A stretch of 33,692 bases of DNA from Rhodospirillaceae bacterium. Lineage in GTDB: Bacteria > Pseudomonadota > Alphaproteobacteria > Rhodospirillales > Rhodospirillaceae. The stretch spans positions 1 through 33,692 of the forward strand of contig JADZAK010000101.1 in the NCBI GenBank assembly GCA_020852595.1, read 5' to 3'. The notes beneath the pieces were generated by a model. That model made no database searches. It saw nothing but the letters and a program-made list of their open reading frames with translations, and was not told where the DNA came from. Numbering within the stretch: the stretch's first letter is position 1; the number at the start of each line of letters is the position of its first letter. Of this stretch, positions 8,240-17,157 are shown in pieces. The position numbers were made by a program, and so were the translations under genes.

Positions 8240-9649
8240 ATGGCCATGTCAAAAGAACTCATCCAGGTTCCGCTCCACGACGCCGCCTCCGGTGAATTCG
8301 TCGATGCCAGGGTCGCCCCGCGCGGCAGCCTCGAAACCCTCAGCCACGAAGAAGTCGCCAAGCTGCTCGATCGCGGGCAGGGCGGCCTTTATCCGCTTCT
8401 CAGGCGCTGCGCGCTCGCCGTCCTGAATGCCGGCAGCATCAGCGACGATGCCCGTGAACTGTTCGGGAAATTCCACGATTTCGAACTGAAGATCATCCAG
8501 CAGTCCTTCGGCATCGAGCTCGAGGTCATCAACGCCCCCGCCATCGCCTTCGTGGACGGCGAGATGATCCGCGGCGTGAAGGAGCTCTTGTTCGCGGTCC
8601 TGCGCGACATCGTCTACATCTCGAACGAAGTGGTCGAGAGCGGGCGCTTCAATCTTTCCCAACCCGAGAGCATCACCAACGCCGTCTTCCATATCCTGCG
8701 CAACGCCCGTGTGCTCGGCGCCCAGAAGCCCGATCTCGTGGTGTGCTGGGGCGGCCATTCCATCAGCCGCGAGGAGTACGAGTACACCAAGCGCGTCGGG
8801 TATGAATTGGGCCTGCGCGGCCTCAACGTCTGCACCGGCTGCGGCCCCGGCGCCATGAAGGGCCCCATGAAGGGCGCCAACATCGGTCACGCCAAGCAGC
8901 GCATCAAAACCGGCTGCTACATCGGCCTGACGGAGCCCGGCATCGTCGCCGCCGAGCCGCCGAACCCCATCGTCAACCAGCTCGTCCTCATGCCGGACAT
9001 CGAAAAGCGCCTGGAGGCCTTCATCCGTCTCGGCCACGGCATCGTCATCTTCCCGGGCGGCGTCGGCACCATGGAGGAAATCCTGTTCCTCCTGGGGACC
9101 TTGCTCGATCCCGCCAACGCCGACGAGCCGATGCCGCTGATCTTCACCGGCCCCAAATCGGCCGCCGCCTACTTCCAGCGCATCGATGAGTTCATCGCGC
9201 TGACCCTCGGGCCGGACGCGCGCAAGCGCTACCAGATCGTTATCGACGATGAAGCCGAAGTCGGCCGCGCCATGGTGCGCGGTTTCGCGCAGGTGCTCGC
9301 CTACCGCAAACAGGTCGGCGAAGCGTTCAACTTCAATTGGAACCTCAAGATCCCCGAAGGCTTCCAGCGTCCGTTCGAGATCAGCCATGACTCGGTGGCG
9401 GGCCTCGATCTCCACCTGGACCGCCCCGTGTACGAGCGCGTGGTGGCGCTGCGGCGCCTGTTCTCGGCGCTCGTGGCCGGCAACGTGAAGGAAAACGGGA
9501 TCCGCCAGATCGAGGAGAACGGCCCCTTCCTGGTCCACGGCGACCGCGCCCTGGTCGAACCGCTCGACGACCTGCTCGCCCAATTCATCGCCCAGAACCG
9601 CATGAAGCTGTCCGGCGACTACAAGCCTGTGTATCGGATCGTCGCCTAA
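8240..9649 (+). CDS. ppnN: Pyrimidine/purine nucleotide 5'-monophosphate nucleosidase (LOG family)
   Basis: The 469-residue protein resembles E. coli PpnN (YgdH) over its length. An N-terminal regulatory domain is followed by a Rossmann-like LOG domain that has CTGCGPGAMKGPMKGA at about 195-210 and the nucleotide-binding motif PGGVGTMEEI at about 272-281, with the catalytic glutamate in the latter. The family cleaves nucleoside monophosphates to the base and ribose 5-phosphate for nucleotide salvage. The E. coli enzyme is stimulated by (p)ppGpp; whether this one is cannot be read from the sequence. ATG at 8246 is an alternative start two codons in. It stands alone, divergent from the aminotransferase gene, and is followed by the tRNA on the other strand. 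Confidence 0.92.
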   Translation: MAMSKELIQVPLHDAASGEFVDARVAPRGSLETLSHEEVAKLLDRGQGGLYPLLRRCALAVLNAGSISDDARELFGKFHDFELKIIQQSFGIELEVINAPAIAFVDGEMIRGVKELLFAVLRDIVYISNEVVESGRFNLSQPESITNAVFHILRNARVLGAQKPDLVVCWGGHSISREEYEYTKRVGYELGLRGLNVCTGCGPGAMKGPMKGANIGHAKQRIKTGCYIGLTEPGIVAAEPPNPIVNQLVLMPDIEKRLEAFIRLGHGIVIFPGGVGTMEEILFLLGTLLDPANADEPMPLIFTGPKSAAAYFQRIDEFIALTLGPDARKRYQIVIDDEAEVGRAMVRGFAQVLAYRKQVGEAFNFNWNLKIPEGFQRPFEISHDSVAGLDLHLDRPVYERVVALRRLFSALVAGNVKENGIRQIEENGPFLVHGDRALVEPLDDLLAQFIAQNRMKLSGDYKPVYRIVA

Positions 9650-9735
9650 AACCGTCCCCGAAGGCCGGCAACGACACGCCGTGCCGGGTGCGATGCACCA
9701 GCGCAAGCGGCCCTATTTTTCCCGAAAGAGGCAAA

Positions 9736-9810
9736 TGGTGCTGCCGAGTAGGATTGAACTACCGACCTCCCCCTTACCAAGGGGGTGCTCTACCACTGAG
9801 CTACGGCAGC
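9736..9810 (-). tRNA. tRNA-Thr (anticodon GGT), CCA encoded
   Basis: On the minus strand the acceptor stem GCTGCCG pairs with CGGCAGC, followed by discriminator A and an encoded CCA (9736-9738). The D-arm contains GTAGCTCAGTGGTAGAGC. The anticodon stem CCCCC/GGGGG encloses the loop TTGGTAA, giving anticodon GGT. The T-arm has GGTTCAA-like text in the form GTAGTTCAATCCTAC. All arms fold, so this is a functional-looking gene. It converges with ppnN. Confidence 0.96.
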
Positions 9811-9948
9811 GACACCAGGATCGGAGGGCGCTCGGCCCTCCAAAGCGGCGCGGAACATGCCACAAGCCCTCTGGCGGCGCAAGCAACCGTCATATAGGTC
9901 TTATCCCCTGATTTTACTGCGATATCCCAGGACCGGGGAAAAGCGCCC

Positions 9949-10110
9949 ATGACCTCCCGCGACCCAAAGCCGCCCGGCAAAGCCCAGGAAAAACCCTCCT
10001 CGGACGCCGCCAGGGACCGCCTCGCCGCCGCCCTGCGCGAGAACCTCAAGCGCCGCAAAGCTCAAGAACGGGGCCGCGACGCCAAAACCGAGCCGAAACC
10101 CGAAGATTGA
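9949..10110 (+). CDS. Small charged hypothetical protein, 53 residues
   Basis: An ATG at 9949, preceded by GGGGAA, opens a 53-residue frame ending in TGA at 10108. The N-terminus is Pro/Lys-rich (MTSRDPKPPGKAQEK). An amphipathic basic helix follows, RDRLAAALRENLKRRKAQER, and the tail is charged. Small proteins of this form are common near housekeeping genes in alphaproteobacteria, as far as I recall, but I know of no function. No cysteines, membrane segment or signal peptide are present. It points toward dcd 66 bp downstream. Confidence 0.6.
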   Translation: MTSRDPKPPGKAQEKPSSDAARDRLAAALRENLKRRKAQERGRDAKTEPKPED

Positions 10111-10176
10111 GGGTCCCGCCCCTCTAAGCTACAAGCGGACCACCACGCGCATTATTCGCCTTTAGGACCCCTTCGC

Positions 10177-10731
10177 ATGTCCGTACTGCCCGATACCTGG
10201 ATCCGTAAGATGGCCACGCAGCACGGCATGATCACGCCGTTCGCCGACCGCCAGCACCGCGAAGGCATCATCTCCTACGGTGTCTCGTCTTACGGCTACG
10301 ACGCGCGCGTCAGCCGCGAGTTCAAGATCTTCACCAACGTCGATTCCGCGGTCGTCGATCCAAAGGACTTCTCCAACGCCGGCTTCGTCGACCGCGACAC
10401 CGACGTCTGCGTCATCCCGCCCAACAGTTTCGCCCTCGCCCGCACCGTCGAATACTTCAAGATCCCGCGCGACACCCTGGTGATCTGCCTCGGCAAGTCC
10501 ACCTACGCGCGCTGCGGCATCATCGTGAACGTCACGCCGCTCGAGCCCGAGTGGGAAGGCCATGTGACCCTGGAATTCTCCAACACCACCACGCTTCCGG
10601 CCAAAATCTACGCCAATGAAGGCGCCGCGCAGTTCATCTTCCTGAAGGCCGACAGCGTATGTGAAACCTCCTACGCCGACCGCAAGGGCAAGTACCAGGG
10701 CCAAAAGGGCGTCACCCTCCCGCGCCTCTAA
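10177..10731 (+). CDS. dcd: dCTP deaminase
   Basis: The 184-residue protein begins [13 protein letters not shown] and keeps the family text [13 protein letters not shown], the substrate loop around [11 protein letters not shown], and the catalytic glutamate region [14 protein letters not shown]. The C-terminal [15 protein letters not shown] segment closes over the nucleotide. Dcd converts dCTP to dUTP and ammonia, which is the route to dTMP in many Proteobacteria. Length and motifs match the single-function (not bifunctional) enzyme. The ATG at 10177 is the only sensible start. Confidence 0.96.
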   Translation: MSVLPDTWIRKMATQHGMITPFADRQHREGIISYGVSSYGYDARVSREFKIFTNVDSAVVDPKDFSNAGFVDRDTDVCVIPPNSFALARTVEYFKIPRDTLVICLGKSTYARCGIIVNVTPLEPEWEGHVTLEFSNTTTLPAKIYANEGAAQFIFLKADSVCETSYADRKGKYQGQKGVTLPRL

Positions 10732-10749
10732 CCATCCCTTTCTTTTTCT

Positions 10750-10771
10750 CCCTCCCCTCAAAAGGGGAGGG
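10750..10771. terminator. 9-bp hairpin between dcd and murA
   Basis: CCCTCCCCT (10750-10758) pairs with AGGGGAGGG (10763-10771) around a CAAA loop. A second GGGGAGGGG run and then TTTTT (about 10786-10790) follow. It may terminate dcd or be a copy of a common C/G-rich spacer repeat. The T-run lies about 14 nt past the stem, which is far for a classical terminator. Confidence 0.4.
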
Positions 10772-10816
10772 CCGGGGAGGGGTCGTTTTTACGAGACTGA
10801 GAAGAAAGCACATCCA

Positions 10817-12121
10817 TTGGACTCCATCCGTATCCTCGGCGGCAAACCTCTCCACGGCGAAATCGTCATCGGCGGCGCGAAGAACGCGGCGCTCCCCTTG
10901 ATGGCCGCGGCGCTGCTCACCGATCGGCCGCTGACCCTCACCAACATGCCCGAGCTCGCCGACATCGGCACCATGGCGAATCTGCTTCGTCAACATGGCG
11001 TGCGCATCGACCGTTCCGACTTCGGCGCCGGCAGCAACATCGCCGAAGCCGGCCCCACCGGCCGCACCATGACCCTCACCGCCGACAAGATCACCTCCAT
11101 CACCGCGCCCTATGACTTGGTGCGCCGCATGCGCGCCTCGGTCCTCGTGCTCGGTCCCCTGGTCGCGCGCATGGGCGAAGCGAAAGTCTCCTTGCCGGGG
11201 GGCTGTGCGATCGGCACGCGCCCGGTCGATCTGCATCTGAAAGCGCTCGAAGCCCTCGGCGCCAAGATCGAAGTGCAGTCCGGCTACATTCACGCCACCG
11301 CGCCCGGCGGCCTCAAGGGCGCGAACATCGTGTTCCCCAAGGTCACCGTGGGCGGCACGGAAAATCTCCTCATGGCCGCGACTCTGGCCAAGGGCGACAC
11401 CGTGCTCGAGAACGCCGCGCGCGAGCCGGAAATCTCCAATCTCGCCGAATGTCTCAACGCCATGGGCGCGGACATCGGCGGCATCGGCACCGGGACCTTG
11501 CGGATCAAAGGCGTCTCGTCGCTGCGCGCCGCGCGCGTGCCCGTCATCGCCGACCGTATCGAAACCGGCACCTATGCCATCGCCGCCGCCATCACGCGCG
11601 GCAAGGTGAAGCTCACCGGCACGCGCTACGATCTCCTGGACTCCGTCTTCGCCGCCATGCGCCAGGCCGGCGTCATCGTCGAGCCGGGCGACAACAGCGT
11701 CACCGTGTCCGCCGAGACGGGTGAACTCGTCGGCGTCGACGTGATGACCGAACCCTATCCGGGTTTCCCCACCGACATGCAGGCCCAGTGGATGGCGCTC
11801 ATGGCCACCGCCAGCGGCGCCTCCATGATCACCGAAACGATTTTCGAAAACCGCTTCATGCATGTGCCCGAACTCACGCGCTTCGGCGCCGAGGTGAACG
11901 TGCACGGCTCCTCGGCCATCGTGCGCGGCCGCAAAAAACTCTCGGGCGCGCCGGTGATGGCGACCGACCTGCGCGCGTCCGTCTCGCTCATCCTCGCCGG
12001 CCTGGCCGCCGAAGGCGAAACCCTGGTCAACCGCGTCTACCACCTCGACCGCGGCTACGAGCGCCTCGAGGAAAAACTGGGCGCCTGCGGCGCCCACGTC
12101 GAACGCATCACCGGCGGCTGA
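10817..12121 (+). CDS. murA: UDP-N-acetylglucosamine 1-carboxyvinyltransferase
   Basis: MurA makes the first committed step of peptidoglycan synthesis, adding enolpyruvate from PEP to UDP-GlcNAc. The protein has 434 residues from a TTG at 10817. This is the only nearby start that gives the conserved beginning [24 protein letters not shown]; no in-frame ATG or GTG lies close. The loop [16 protein letters not shown] carries the catalytic cysteine targeted by fosfomycin. [23 protein letters not shown] and the ending [14 protein letters not shown] are all in place. The frame stays open upstream into dcd, but that part does not resemble MurA. Confidence 0.95.
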   Translation: MDSIRILGGKPLHGEIVIGGAKNAALPLMAAALLTDRPLTLTNMPELADIGTMANLLRQHGVRIDRSDFGAGSNIAEAGPTGRTMTLTADKITSITAPYDLVRRMRASVLVLGPLVARMGEAKVSLPGGCAIGTRPVDLHLKALEALGAKIEVQSGYIHATAPGGLKGANIVFPKVTVGGTENLLMAATLAKGDTVLENAAREPEISNLAECLNAMGADIGGIGTGTLRIKGVSSLRAARVPVIADRIETGTYAIAAAITRGKVKLTGTRYDLLDSVFAAMRQAGVIVEPGDNSVTVSAETGELVGVDVMTEPYPGFPTDMQAQWMALMATASGASMITETIFENRFMHVPELTRFGAEVNVHGSSAIVRGRKKLSGAPVMATDLRASVSLILAGLAAEGETLVNRVYHLDRGYERLEEKLGACGAHVERITGG

Positions 12122-12172
12122 CGGCGGGATCGGTTCGTGGCGCCCCAATGCGACAATAGGCTCTAGCCTTCC

Positions 12173-12667
12173 ATGACCGAGGGTTCGCCCCAACGCCCAC
12201 GGTCCATCGTCCGCATCGCATTGGACGAGCGCTCCTTCCTGCGCCGCCGCCCCGAGGTCGAGCACGAGCGCGAAGTCGCGCTCTTCGATCTGCTCGAGGA
12301 GAACCTCTTCTGCCTGCGAGGCGAGGGGACCTGCTCCGGGCCCTACCACCTGCATCTGGCCTTGCGCGAAGACCGCCTCGTCTTCGACGTGCGCGACACC
12401 GAAGACGCGCCGCAGAAGGAGGTCGTGCTCCCCATCCGTCCGTTCCGCATGGTGATCAAGGACTACTTCCTGGTCTGCGAAAGCTATTTCGACGCCATCA
12501 AGACCTCGTCGCCCTCGCAGATCGAAGCCATCGACATGGGCCGCCGCGCGCTCCACAACGAAGGCGCGGCGATGCTCGAAGAACGCCTGCGCGAACACGT
12601 CGACCTCGACCACAACACCTCGCGCCGCTTCTTCACCCTCCTCTGCATTCTCCACATGAGGGGGTAA
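12173..12667 (+). CDS. UPF0262 family protein
   Basis: The 164-residue protein contains the family's most conserved stretches: [20 protein letters not shown] near the N-terminus, [39 protein letters not shown] and the ending [14 protein letters not shown]. The family is found mostly in alphaproteobacteria and has no known function. In many of them it sits between hisD and a phosphatase/infA/maf group. Here it follows murA by 51 bp and no hisD is present. No signal peptide or membrane helix is seen, so it is probably cytoplasmic. Confidence 0.9.
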   Translation: MTEGSPQRPRSIVRIALDERSFLRRRPEVEHEREVALFDLLEENLFCLRGEGTCSGPYHLHLALREDRLVFDVRDTEDAPQKEVVLPIRPFRMVIKDYFLVCESYFDAIKTSSPSQIEAIDMGRRALHNEGAAMLEERLREHVDLDHNTSRRFFTLLCILHMRG

Positions 12668-12678
12668 CAATGATTGGA

Positions 12679-12766
12679 GCGAAATTGGGGTCGCATTCCA
12701 ATTCACATGCGCACCCTTCGTGTTTGGAAAATTGCCGCATGAATTGGAGTCTGACCCCCATTTCGC
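12679..12766. repeat. REPIN/MITE-like imperfect inverted repeat
   Basis: The left arm 12679-12711 and right arm 12736-12766 are nearly perfect reverse complements (only a few mismatches and indels) around a 24-bp spacer. The right arm contains ATTGGAGTCTGACCCC, a sequence I recall recurring next to REP-associated IS200-like transposase genes in many bacteria. No transposase is in the window, so this would be a non-autonomous copy. It fills most of the 152-bp gap between the UPF0262 gene and the phosphatase gene. Confidence 0.65.
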
Positions 12767-12819
12767 GGTCAGCAAGCGCCCCTTTTCCGCGGCCAGCGTT
12801 CACCGGCGGGACGCGCTAA

Positions 12820-13254
12820 ATGCAAATCCTCCCCAGCGCCGTGCTCTTCTGCTGCAACCTCAACGAGGTCCGCTCGCCCATGGCCGAGGGCATGCTCAAG
12901 CGTTTCCACGGCAGCCGCATCTTCGTCGATTCCGCGGGCGTGACTCTCGGCGGCCAGGACCCCTTCATGATCGAGGTGATGCGCGAGATCGGCGTCGACA
13001 TGTCGCGCCATCGGCCGAAAACCCTCGGCAGCCTCGAGACCGACGCCTTCGAACTCGTCATCGCGCTTTCCCCCCAGGCAAAAGCCCGCGCCGAGGATCT
13101 CACCCGCTATACCCATTGCGAGGTGCGCACCTGGGACATCCCCGATCCCACCCGCGCCGAAGGCAACCGCACCGCGCGCCTCGCCGCCTACCGCCAGGTC
13201 CGCGACCAGATCCGGGACAAGATCCTCGAGCTCTTCCCCCGCGAGGACGATTAA
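12820..13254 (+). CDS. Low-molecular-weight phosphotyrosine phosphatase/arsenate reductase-like protein
   Basis: The 144-residue protein has the phosphate-binding loop C-x5-R-S as CNLNEVRSPMAEG near the N-terminus, followed by DSAGV, as in LMW-PTP folds. The acid DIPDPT region near 107-112 would supply the general acid. Genes of this kind sit next to UPF0262 and maf in many alphaproteobacteria and are annotated either as phosphotyrosine phosphatase or ArsC-like; the true substrate is unknown. The loop has CC at its start (FCCNLN), which is slightly unusual. It ends 39 bp before maf. Confidence 0.82.
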   Translation: MQILPSAVLFCCNLNEVRSPMAEGMLKRFHGSRIFVDSAGVTLGGQDPFMIEVMREIGVDMSRHRPKTLGSLETDAFELVIALSPQAKARAEDLTRYTHCEVRTWDIPDPTRAEGNRTARLAAYRQVRDQIRDKILELFPREDD

Positions 13255-13293
13255 CCTTGACCGGACAGGGGGCCGTTCGCACATTGCGGACGC

Positions 13294-13875
13294 ATGACCT
13301 TTATCCTCGCTTCCGCGTCTCCACGCCGCCTCCAACTTTTGGAACAGATCGGCCGCAAACCCGATCTCGTCGCGCCGTGCGATATCGACGAAACGCCGCT
13401 GAAGGAAGAAACCCCGCGCGAGCTTGCGGGGCGTCTCGCCGTCGCGAAAGCCAAGGCCGCCGCCGCCGCCCATCCCGGCGCGCTCATCCTTGCCGCCGAT
13501 ACCGTGGTCGGCGCGGGCCGGCGCATCCTCGATAAGACCGAGGACGAAAAGCGCGCGCGCCGGATCCTCGCGCTGCTCTCGGGCCGCCGCCACCGCGTCT
13601 ACGGCGGCATCGCCGTGGTGGCGCCGAGCGGCAAGCTCACCGCGCGCATCGTCATGACCCAGGTGATGTTCAAGCGCCTCGGCGATGCCGAGGTCGAGGC
13701 CTACCTGCAAAGCGGCGAATGGCGCGGCAAGGCCGGCGCCTACGGCATCCAGGGCCACGCCGGCGCCTTCGTGCCCTGGATCAACGGCTCCTACACCAAC
13801 ATCGTGGGCCTGTGCGTCCACACGGCCGATAAGCTGCTGTCGGCGGCTGCGGTCCCGTTGAACGCGCTTCGTTAA
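13294..13875 (+). CDS. maf: Maf-family nucleoside triphosphate pyrophosphatase
   Basis: The 193-residue protein starts with the Maf signature ILASASPRRLQLLEQIG. It has AADTVV with the conserved metal-binding aspartate at about 68-72, and the conserved WRGKAGAYGIQG segment near 143-154, ending with YTNIVGL. The dTTP/UTP pyrophosphatase subgroup (YhdE-like) hydrolyses non-canonical or excess nucleotides to the monophosphate and pyrophosphate. Which subgroup this belongs to is inferred from GAYGIQG only. It is the last core gene before the glycan island. Confidence 0.9.
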   Translation: MTFILASASPRRLQLLEQIGRKPDLVAPCDIDETPLKEETPRELAGRLAVAKAKAAAAAHPGALILAADTVVGAGRRILDKTEDEKRARRILALLSGRRHRVYGGIAVVAPSGKLTARIVMTQVMFKRLGDAEVEAYLQSGEWRGKAGAYGIQGHAGAFVPWINGSYTNIVGLCVHTADKLLSAAAVPLNALR

Positions 13876-13943
13876 GCGTGGATTAACGCGAAACCGGCAA
13901 GGTAGCCTCGCACCGCTTTCTCTACCGTGCGACGGGATTTTCT

Positions 13944-15017
13944 ATGGCCGGGCCTCTGCCCGATGTTTCCAGCGCGGTTGCCGGTTTGGCCGCGCTGCAG
14001 GCGTCGATGGACAACCCAAACAATCGCTTCAACGCCGGCGCGGACAGCGCGGCCGCGCGGATGAAGGCGCGCGCGCCGGTCGTGCTTCATCATCGCCCGA
14101 AGTTTCAGCTCTCGCGCGGCGACGCCGTCTTCACCATGGGCTCCTGCTTCGCCCGCAACGTCGAACATGCGCTGATCGGCGCCGGCGTGCGCGTGCTGCC
14201 CGAGGCCTGGGAGTTCCCGCCCGAATTCATGCATCCCGACGCCGCGGCCCGCGCGCGCCTCGCCACCGGCGTGCACCGTCACGTCATCGCGCGCTCCGTG
14301 CTCAACCGCTACACCCCGGCGTCGATGCTCAATGAGGTCCAGCGCACGCTTGAGCCGGACTCCTGCCGCGCGCCGCAGAAGGGCCTCGTCCATATCGACG
14401 AAGACCGCTGGTTCGATCCCCACACCAAGGACACCGCGCTCCAGGGCCTGCGCGAAAGCCTCATGGTGCGCTACCTGGTCGAGGAAGCGGCCAAAACCAT
14501 GCGCCGGGCGAGCGCGATTTTCCTCACCCTGGGCCACACGGAAACCTGGTTCGATTCCGAAACCGGCTTGGTGCTGAATGTCGCGCCGCCGCCGCTTTTG
14601 ATCCGCAACGCGCCCGAGCGGTTCCGGTTCGTCAACGCGGCCTACACCGACGCGCTCGAAGCGCTGGAGCGGATCTTCGATCTCGTCGCCCGCCATATCC
14701 GCGCCGACATGAAATTCATCGTCACGGTTTCGCCGGTGCCGCTCAACACCACCTTCACGTCGCGGGATATCGTCACGGCGAATACCTATTCCAAATCCAC
14801 CTTGCGCGCGGTCGCCGAAACCTTCTGCAACCGTCATGCGGCGGCCGATTACTTCCCCAGCTACGAAATGGTGACGGCGACGCATCCCGACCTCGCCTGG
14901 GATACGGACCGCATGCACGTACCGCATGCTCTGGTGGAATCGATCATCGCCCGCTTCACGGCCAGCTATTTCCCGGATCCGGCCGCGAAGCCGGACACCG
15001 CCGCCGTGCCGGCGTGA
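13944..15017 (+). CDS. GSCFA domain protein
   Basis: The 357-residue protein carries the motif that names the GSCFA family, TMGSCFARNVE, with the serine at about residue 67. It also has FLTLGHTETWFD near 193-204 and a C-terminal MHVPHALVESI segment. GSCFA domains are predicted relatives of SGNH esterases/acyltransferases, so the serine may act on an acyl or acetyl group of a glycan. This is inferred from the family, not shown. No signal peptide or membrane helix is seen, so it is probably cytoplasmic. Its stop overlaps the next start in GTGA, so it is probably translated together with the fused glycosyltransferase and opens the island operon. Confidence 0.85.
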   Translation: MAGPLPDVSSAVAGLAALQASMDNPNNRFNAGADSAAARMKARAPVVLHHRPKFQLSRGDAVFTMGSCFARNVEHALIGAGVRVLPEAWEFPPEFMHPDAAARARLATGVHRHVIARSVLNRYTPASMLNEVQRTLEPDSCRAPQKGLVHIDEDRWFDPHTKDTALQGLRESLMVRYLVEEAAKTMRRASAIFLTLGHTETWFDSETGLVLNVAPPPLLIRNAPERFRFVNAAYTDALEALERIFDLVARHIRADMKFIVTVSPVPLNTTFTSRDIVTANTYSKSTLRAVAETFCNRHAAADYFPSYEMVTATHPDLAWDTDRMHVPHALVESIIARFTASYFPDPAAKPDTAAVPA

Positions 15018-17155
15018 GGCCCCCCTTGAAGCGCATCTCGCTCCTCCTGCCGTTGTTCCGGCCGAACGTCCAAGCCACGTTCGAGAATTGGCAGGGCGGC
15101 CGCATCTACATCGAGAATTTGGCGCGCATCCTGTCCGCCTTGCCGGAGAACGAGCGCCCGGCGATTTATGTCACCACCGACGAGAGCATCGACCTCCCGG
15201 TCCTGCGCGCCCTGTTCCGCGAAGCGGCGGTCGAGGGGATCTTCCGCCCCGACGGTTATCCGGTTCTGCTGAAACCCTCCTTGAAGGCGGCGCTCCTGGA
15301 CGGCGATAACCGGCCGCGTACCGGCGACATCCGCAAGTTGCTCGCGGAGGCCGATGTCACGTTCCCCGTCCTGCAGGCCGATGTGCATGTTGCGAACGGG
15401 CTCCATTGGATCCCCGACTTCCAGCACAAATATCTGCCCGAGATGTTTAGCCGGGACGAGTTGGCCCATCGCGACCGCAACTTCGAAGCGATCGCCCGGC
15501 GCCGCCGCTTCCTGCTGCTCTCCAGCAAAGCCGCGCAGACCGACTGCGAACGCTTTTATCCAAATTCCCGCGCCCGCACCTTCATCTGGTCCTTTGCCAG
15601 CAGCCTCGAGGCCGCCCCGGCCCCTCTTGCGGACCTCTGCGCGCGCCACGGCATCCCGCAAAAATTCCTGTTCGCGGCGAACCAGTTCTGGAAACATAAG
15701 GACCACGACACGCTGTTCCGCGCCTTCGCGCGCGCGCGCACGGAAAGACCAGATCTCGCGCTTGTCTGCACCGGCGCCGGCATCGACTACCGCAACCCCG
15801 GCCTTTACGGCGAGCTGCGCGCTTTCATCACAGCAAATGGCCTGGACGGCTGCGTGCATTTTCTCGGCGTGGTGGCGAATGACGTCCTCGCGCAGCTGTT
15901 CCAGCATGCCGCGGCTGTCGTCCAGCCTTCGCGGTTCGAGGGCTGGAGCACGGTGGTCGAGGATGCAAAGGCCCTCGGTCGTCCGCTCTTCATCTCGGAC
16001 TTGCCGGTTCATCGCGAGCAGGCGGAATCGGCGGTTTCGCCGTTCCACTTCTTCCGCACCGGCGATCCCGCCGATCTCGCGGCGCACCTCAGCGCCGCTT
16101 GGCCGGACCTGCGCCCCGGCCCCGACCCGGACGCCGAGCGGAACGCGCAGGCCGCGCGGCGCCTGCGCGCCGATGAAAGCGCGCGCGCCTTCCTGGCCAT
16201 AGCGGCCGAAATCCGCGCCGCGCGCGCCGCCGCGCCCGCCTTTGAAGATTCGCTCGATCTGCGCGATCTTGAAATTCTATCTCTCGAGGAACACCCGGCG
16301 CGGCACGAGGCGATCGTCGCCGCCCAGCAGAACGATCCCGCGCCCGGCATCCAGCTTCTTCTGGAAAGCACCTATCTCGACAAGGACCGCGGCGGGGCGT
16401 TTGAACGGTTCCGCGAGGGCCTCGAATTCCAAACCATGCGCCGCCTGTTCGAGATCCTCGGCGTCGAACCCGATCTGCGCGTGTGTGAAATCGGCGGCGG
16501 CGCCGGTTTTCTCTCCTGGGCGCTCGTTCAGGCGGGGTTCAGGGACGTCACGCTCGTCGAACCGAACGGCGAATATACGACCGGCACGGGTTATTTGCGC
16601 ACGCGGGCGGACGCCGCGGGCCTGCGCATCCACGACGACCTTGCCGCCTGGCATGCGGGCGAGGAAGGTTACGACCTTATCCTCACCAAGAACTGCATCC
16701 ACCACTTCAAGAACATGTCCCAGGCGGCGGCGGCCATCCGCCAGAAGATGCGCCCCGGGGCCCGCTGGTTTGCTTTCCGCGAACAATTCGCCGATACGCC
16801 GCGTGAACTCTATGAACTCCTGGCCGCGCACCCCTATTGCCAGACGTACGGCCTCTATGAATGGGCCTATCCGGCCGCGCACTATGTCGAAGCCTTGGAG
16901 CTCGCGGGATTCAAGCTGGGCGCCGTTCTGCCCGCGGGCTACGCCAACCACGCGCTGGCCGCCTATCGCAACGGCGAGGGGGACGCCGAGGCCAGGCACC
17001 TCACCGCGCAGGTCGATGAACTTCTGCGCAAGGGCCCTCAAGGCACCGTCAATGCCTTCTGGAATGAAGTCGCGCGCAATCGCACCGGTAACGGCGCGGC
17101 GATGCGCTTCTTCTCGCGCCCGCCGCTGATGGTCTTCGATCTTCAGGCGGTCTGA
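15014..17155 (+). CDS. Fused GT4 glycosyltransferase and SAM methyltransferase
   Basis: One uninterrupted frame of 713 residues starts at GTG 15014, overlapping the GSCFA stop by 4 bp (TTG at 15026 is an alternative). Residues about 1-395 are a GT-B glycosyltransferase: KFLFAANQFWKHKDHDTLFRA opens the nucleotide-sugar-binding half, and PSRFEGWSTVVEDAKALGRP (about 303-322) holds the donor-binding EX7E-type region. Residues about 440-713 are a class I methyltransferase with EIGGGAGFLSWAL (about 493-505), an acidic VEPN after strand 2, and DLILTKNCIHHFKNM. I infer that it adds a sugar and methylates it, or methylates a partner glycan. The two domains are usually separate proteins. There are no membrane helices. 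Confidence 0.85.
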   Translation: MRPPLKRISLLLPLFRPNVQATFENWQGGRIYIENLARILSALPENERPAIYVTTDESIDLPVLRALFREAAVEGIFRPDGYPVLLKPSLKAALLDGDNRPRTGDIRKLLAEADVTFPVLQADVHVANGLHWIPDFQHKYLPEMFSRDELAHRDRNFEAIARRRRFLLLSSKAAQTDCERFYPNSRARTFIWSFASSLEAAPAPLADLCARHGIPQKFLFAANQFWKHKDHDTLFRAFARARTERPDLALVCTGAGIDYRNPGLYGELRAFITANGLDGCVHFLGVVANDVLAQLFQHAAAVVQPSRFEGWSTVVEDAKALGRPLFISDLPVHREQAESAVSPFHFFRTGDPADLAAHLSAAWPDLRPGPDPDAERNAQAARRLRADESARAFLAIAAEIRAARAAAPAFEDSLDLRDLEILSLEEHPARHEAIVAAQQNDPAPGIQLLLESTYLDKDRGGAFERFREGLEFQTMRRLFEILGVEPDLRVCEIGGGAGFLSWALVQAGFRDVTLVEPNGEYTTGTGYLRTRADAAGLRIHDDLAAWHAGEEGYDLILTKNCIHHFKNMSQAAAAIRQKMRPGARWFAFREQFADTPRELYELLAAHPYCQTYGLYEWAYPAAHYVEALELAGFKLGAVLPAGYANHALAAYRNGEGDAEARHLTAQVDELLRKGPQGTVNAFWNEVARNRTGNGAAMRFFSRPPLMVFDLQAV

Positions 17156-17157
17156 GC

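Noticed and set aside
8249-9706. 485-codon open frame antisense to ppnN
   Set aside because: Same composition effect. PpnN on the other strand is certain.
9688-9911. Short plus-strand frames across the tRNA region
   Set aside because: They are readings of the tRNA-Thr complement and flanking sequence.
10712-12775. 687-codon open frame antisense to murA and UPF0262
   Set aside because: High GC makes antisense stops rare. The protein is low-complexity Gly/Asp/Ala/His text with no recognisable domain, and both sense genes have strong family matches.
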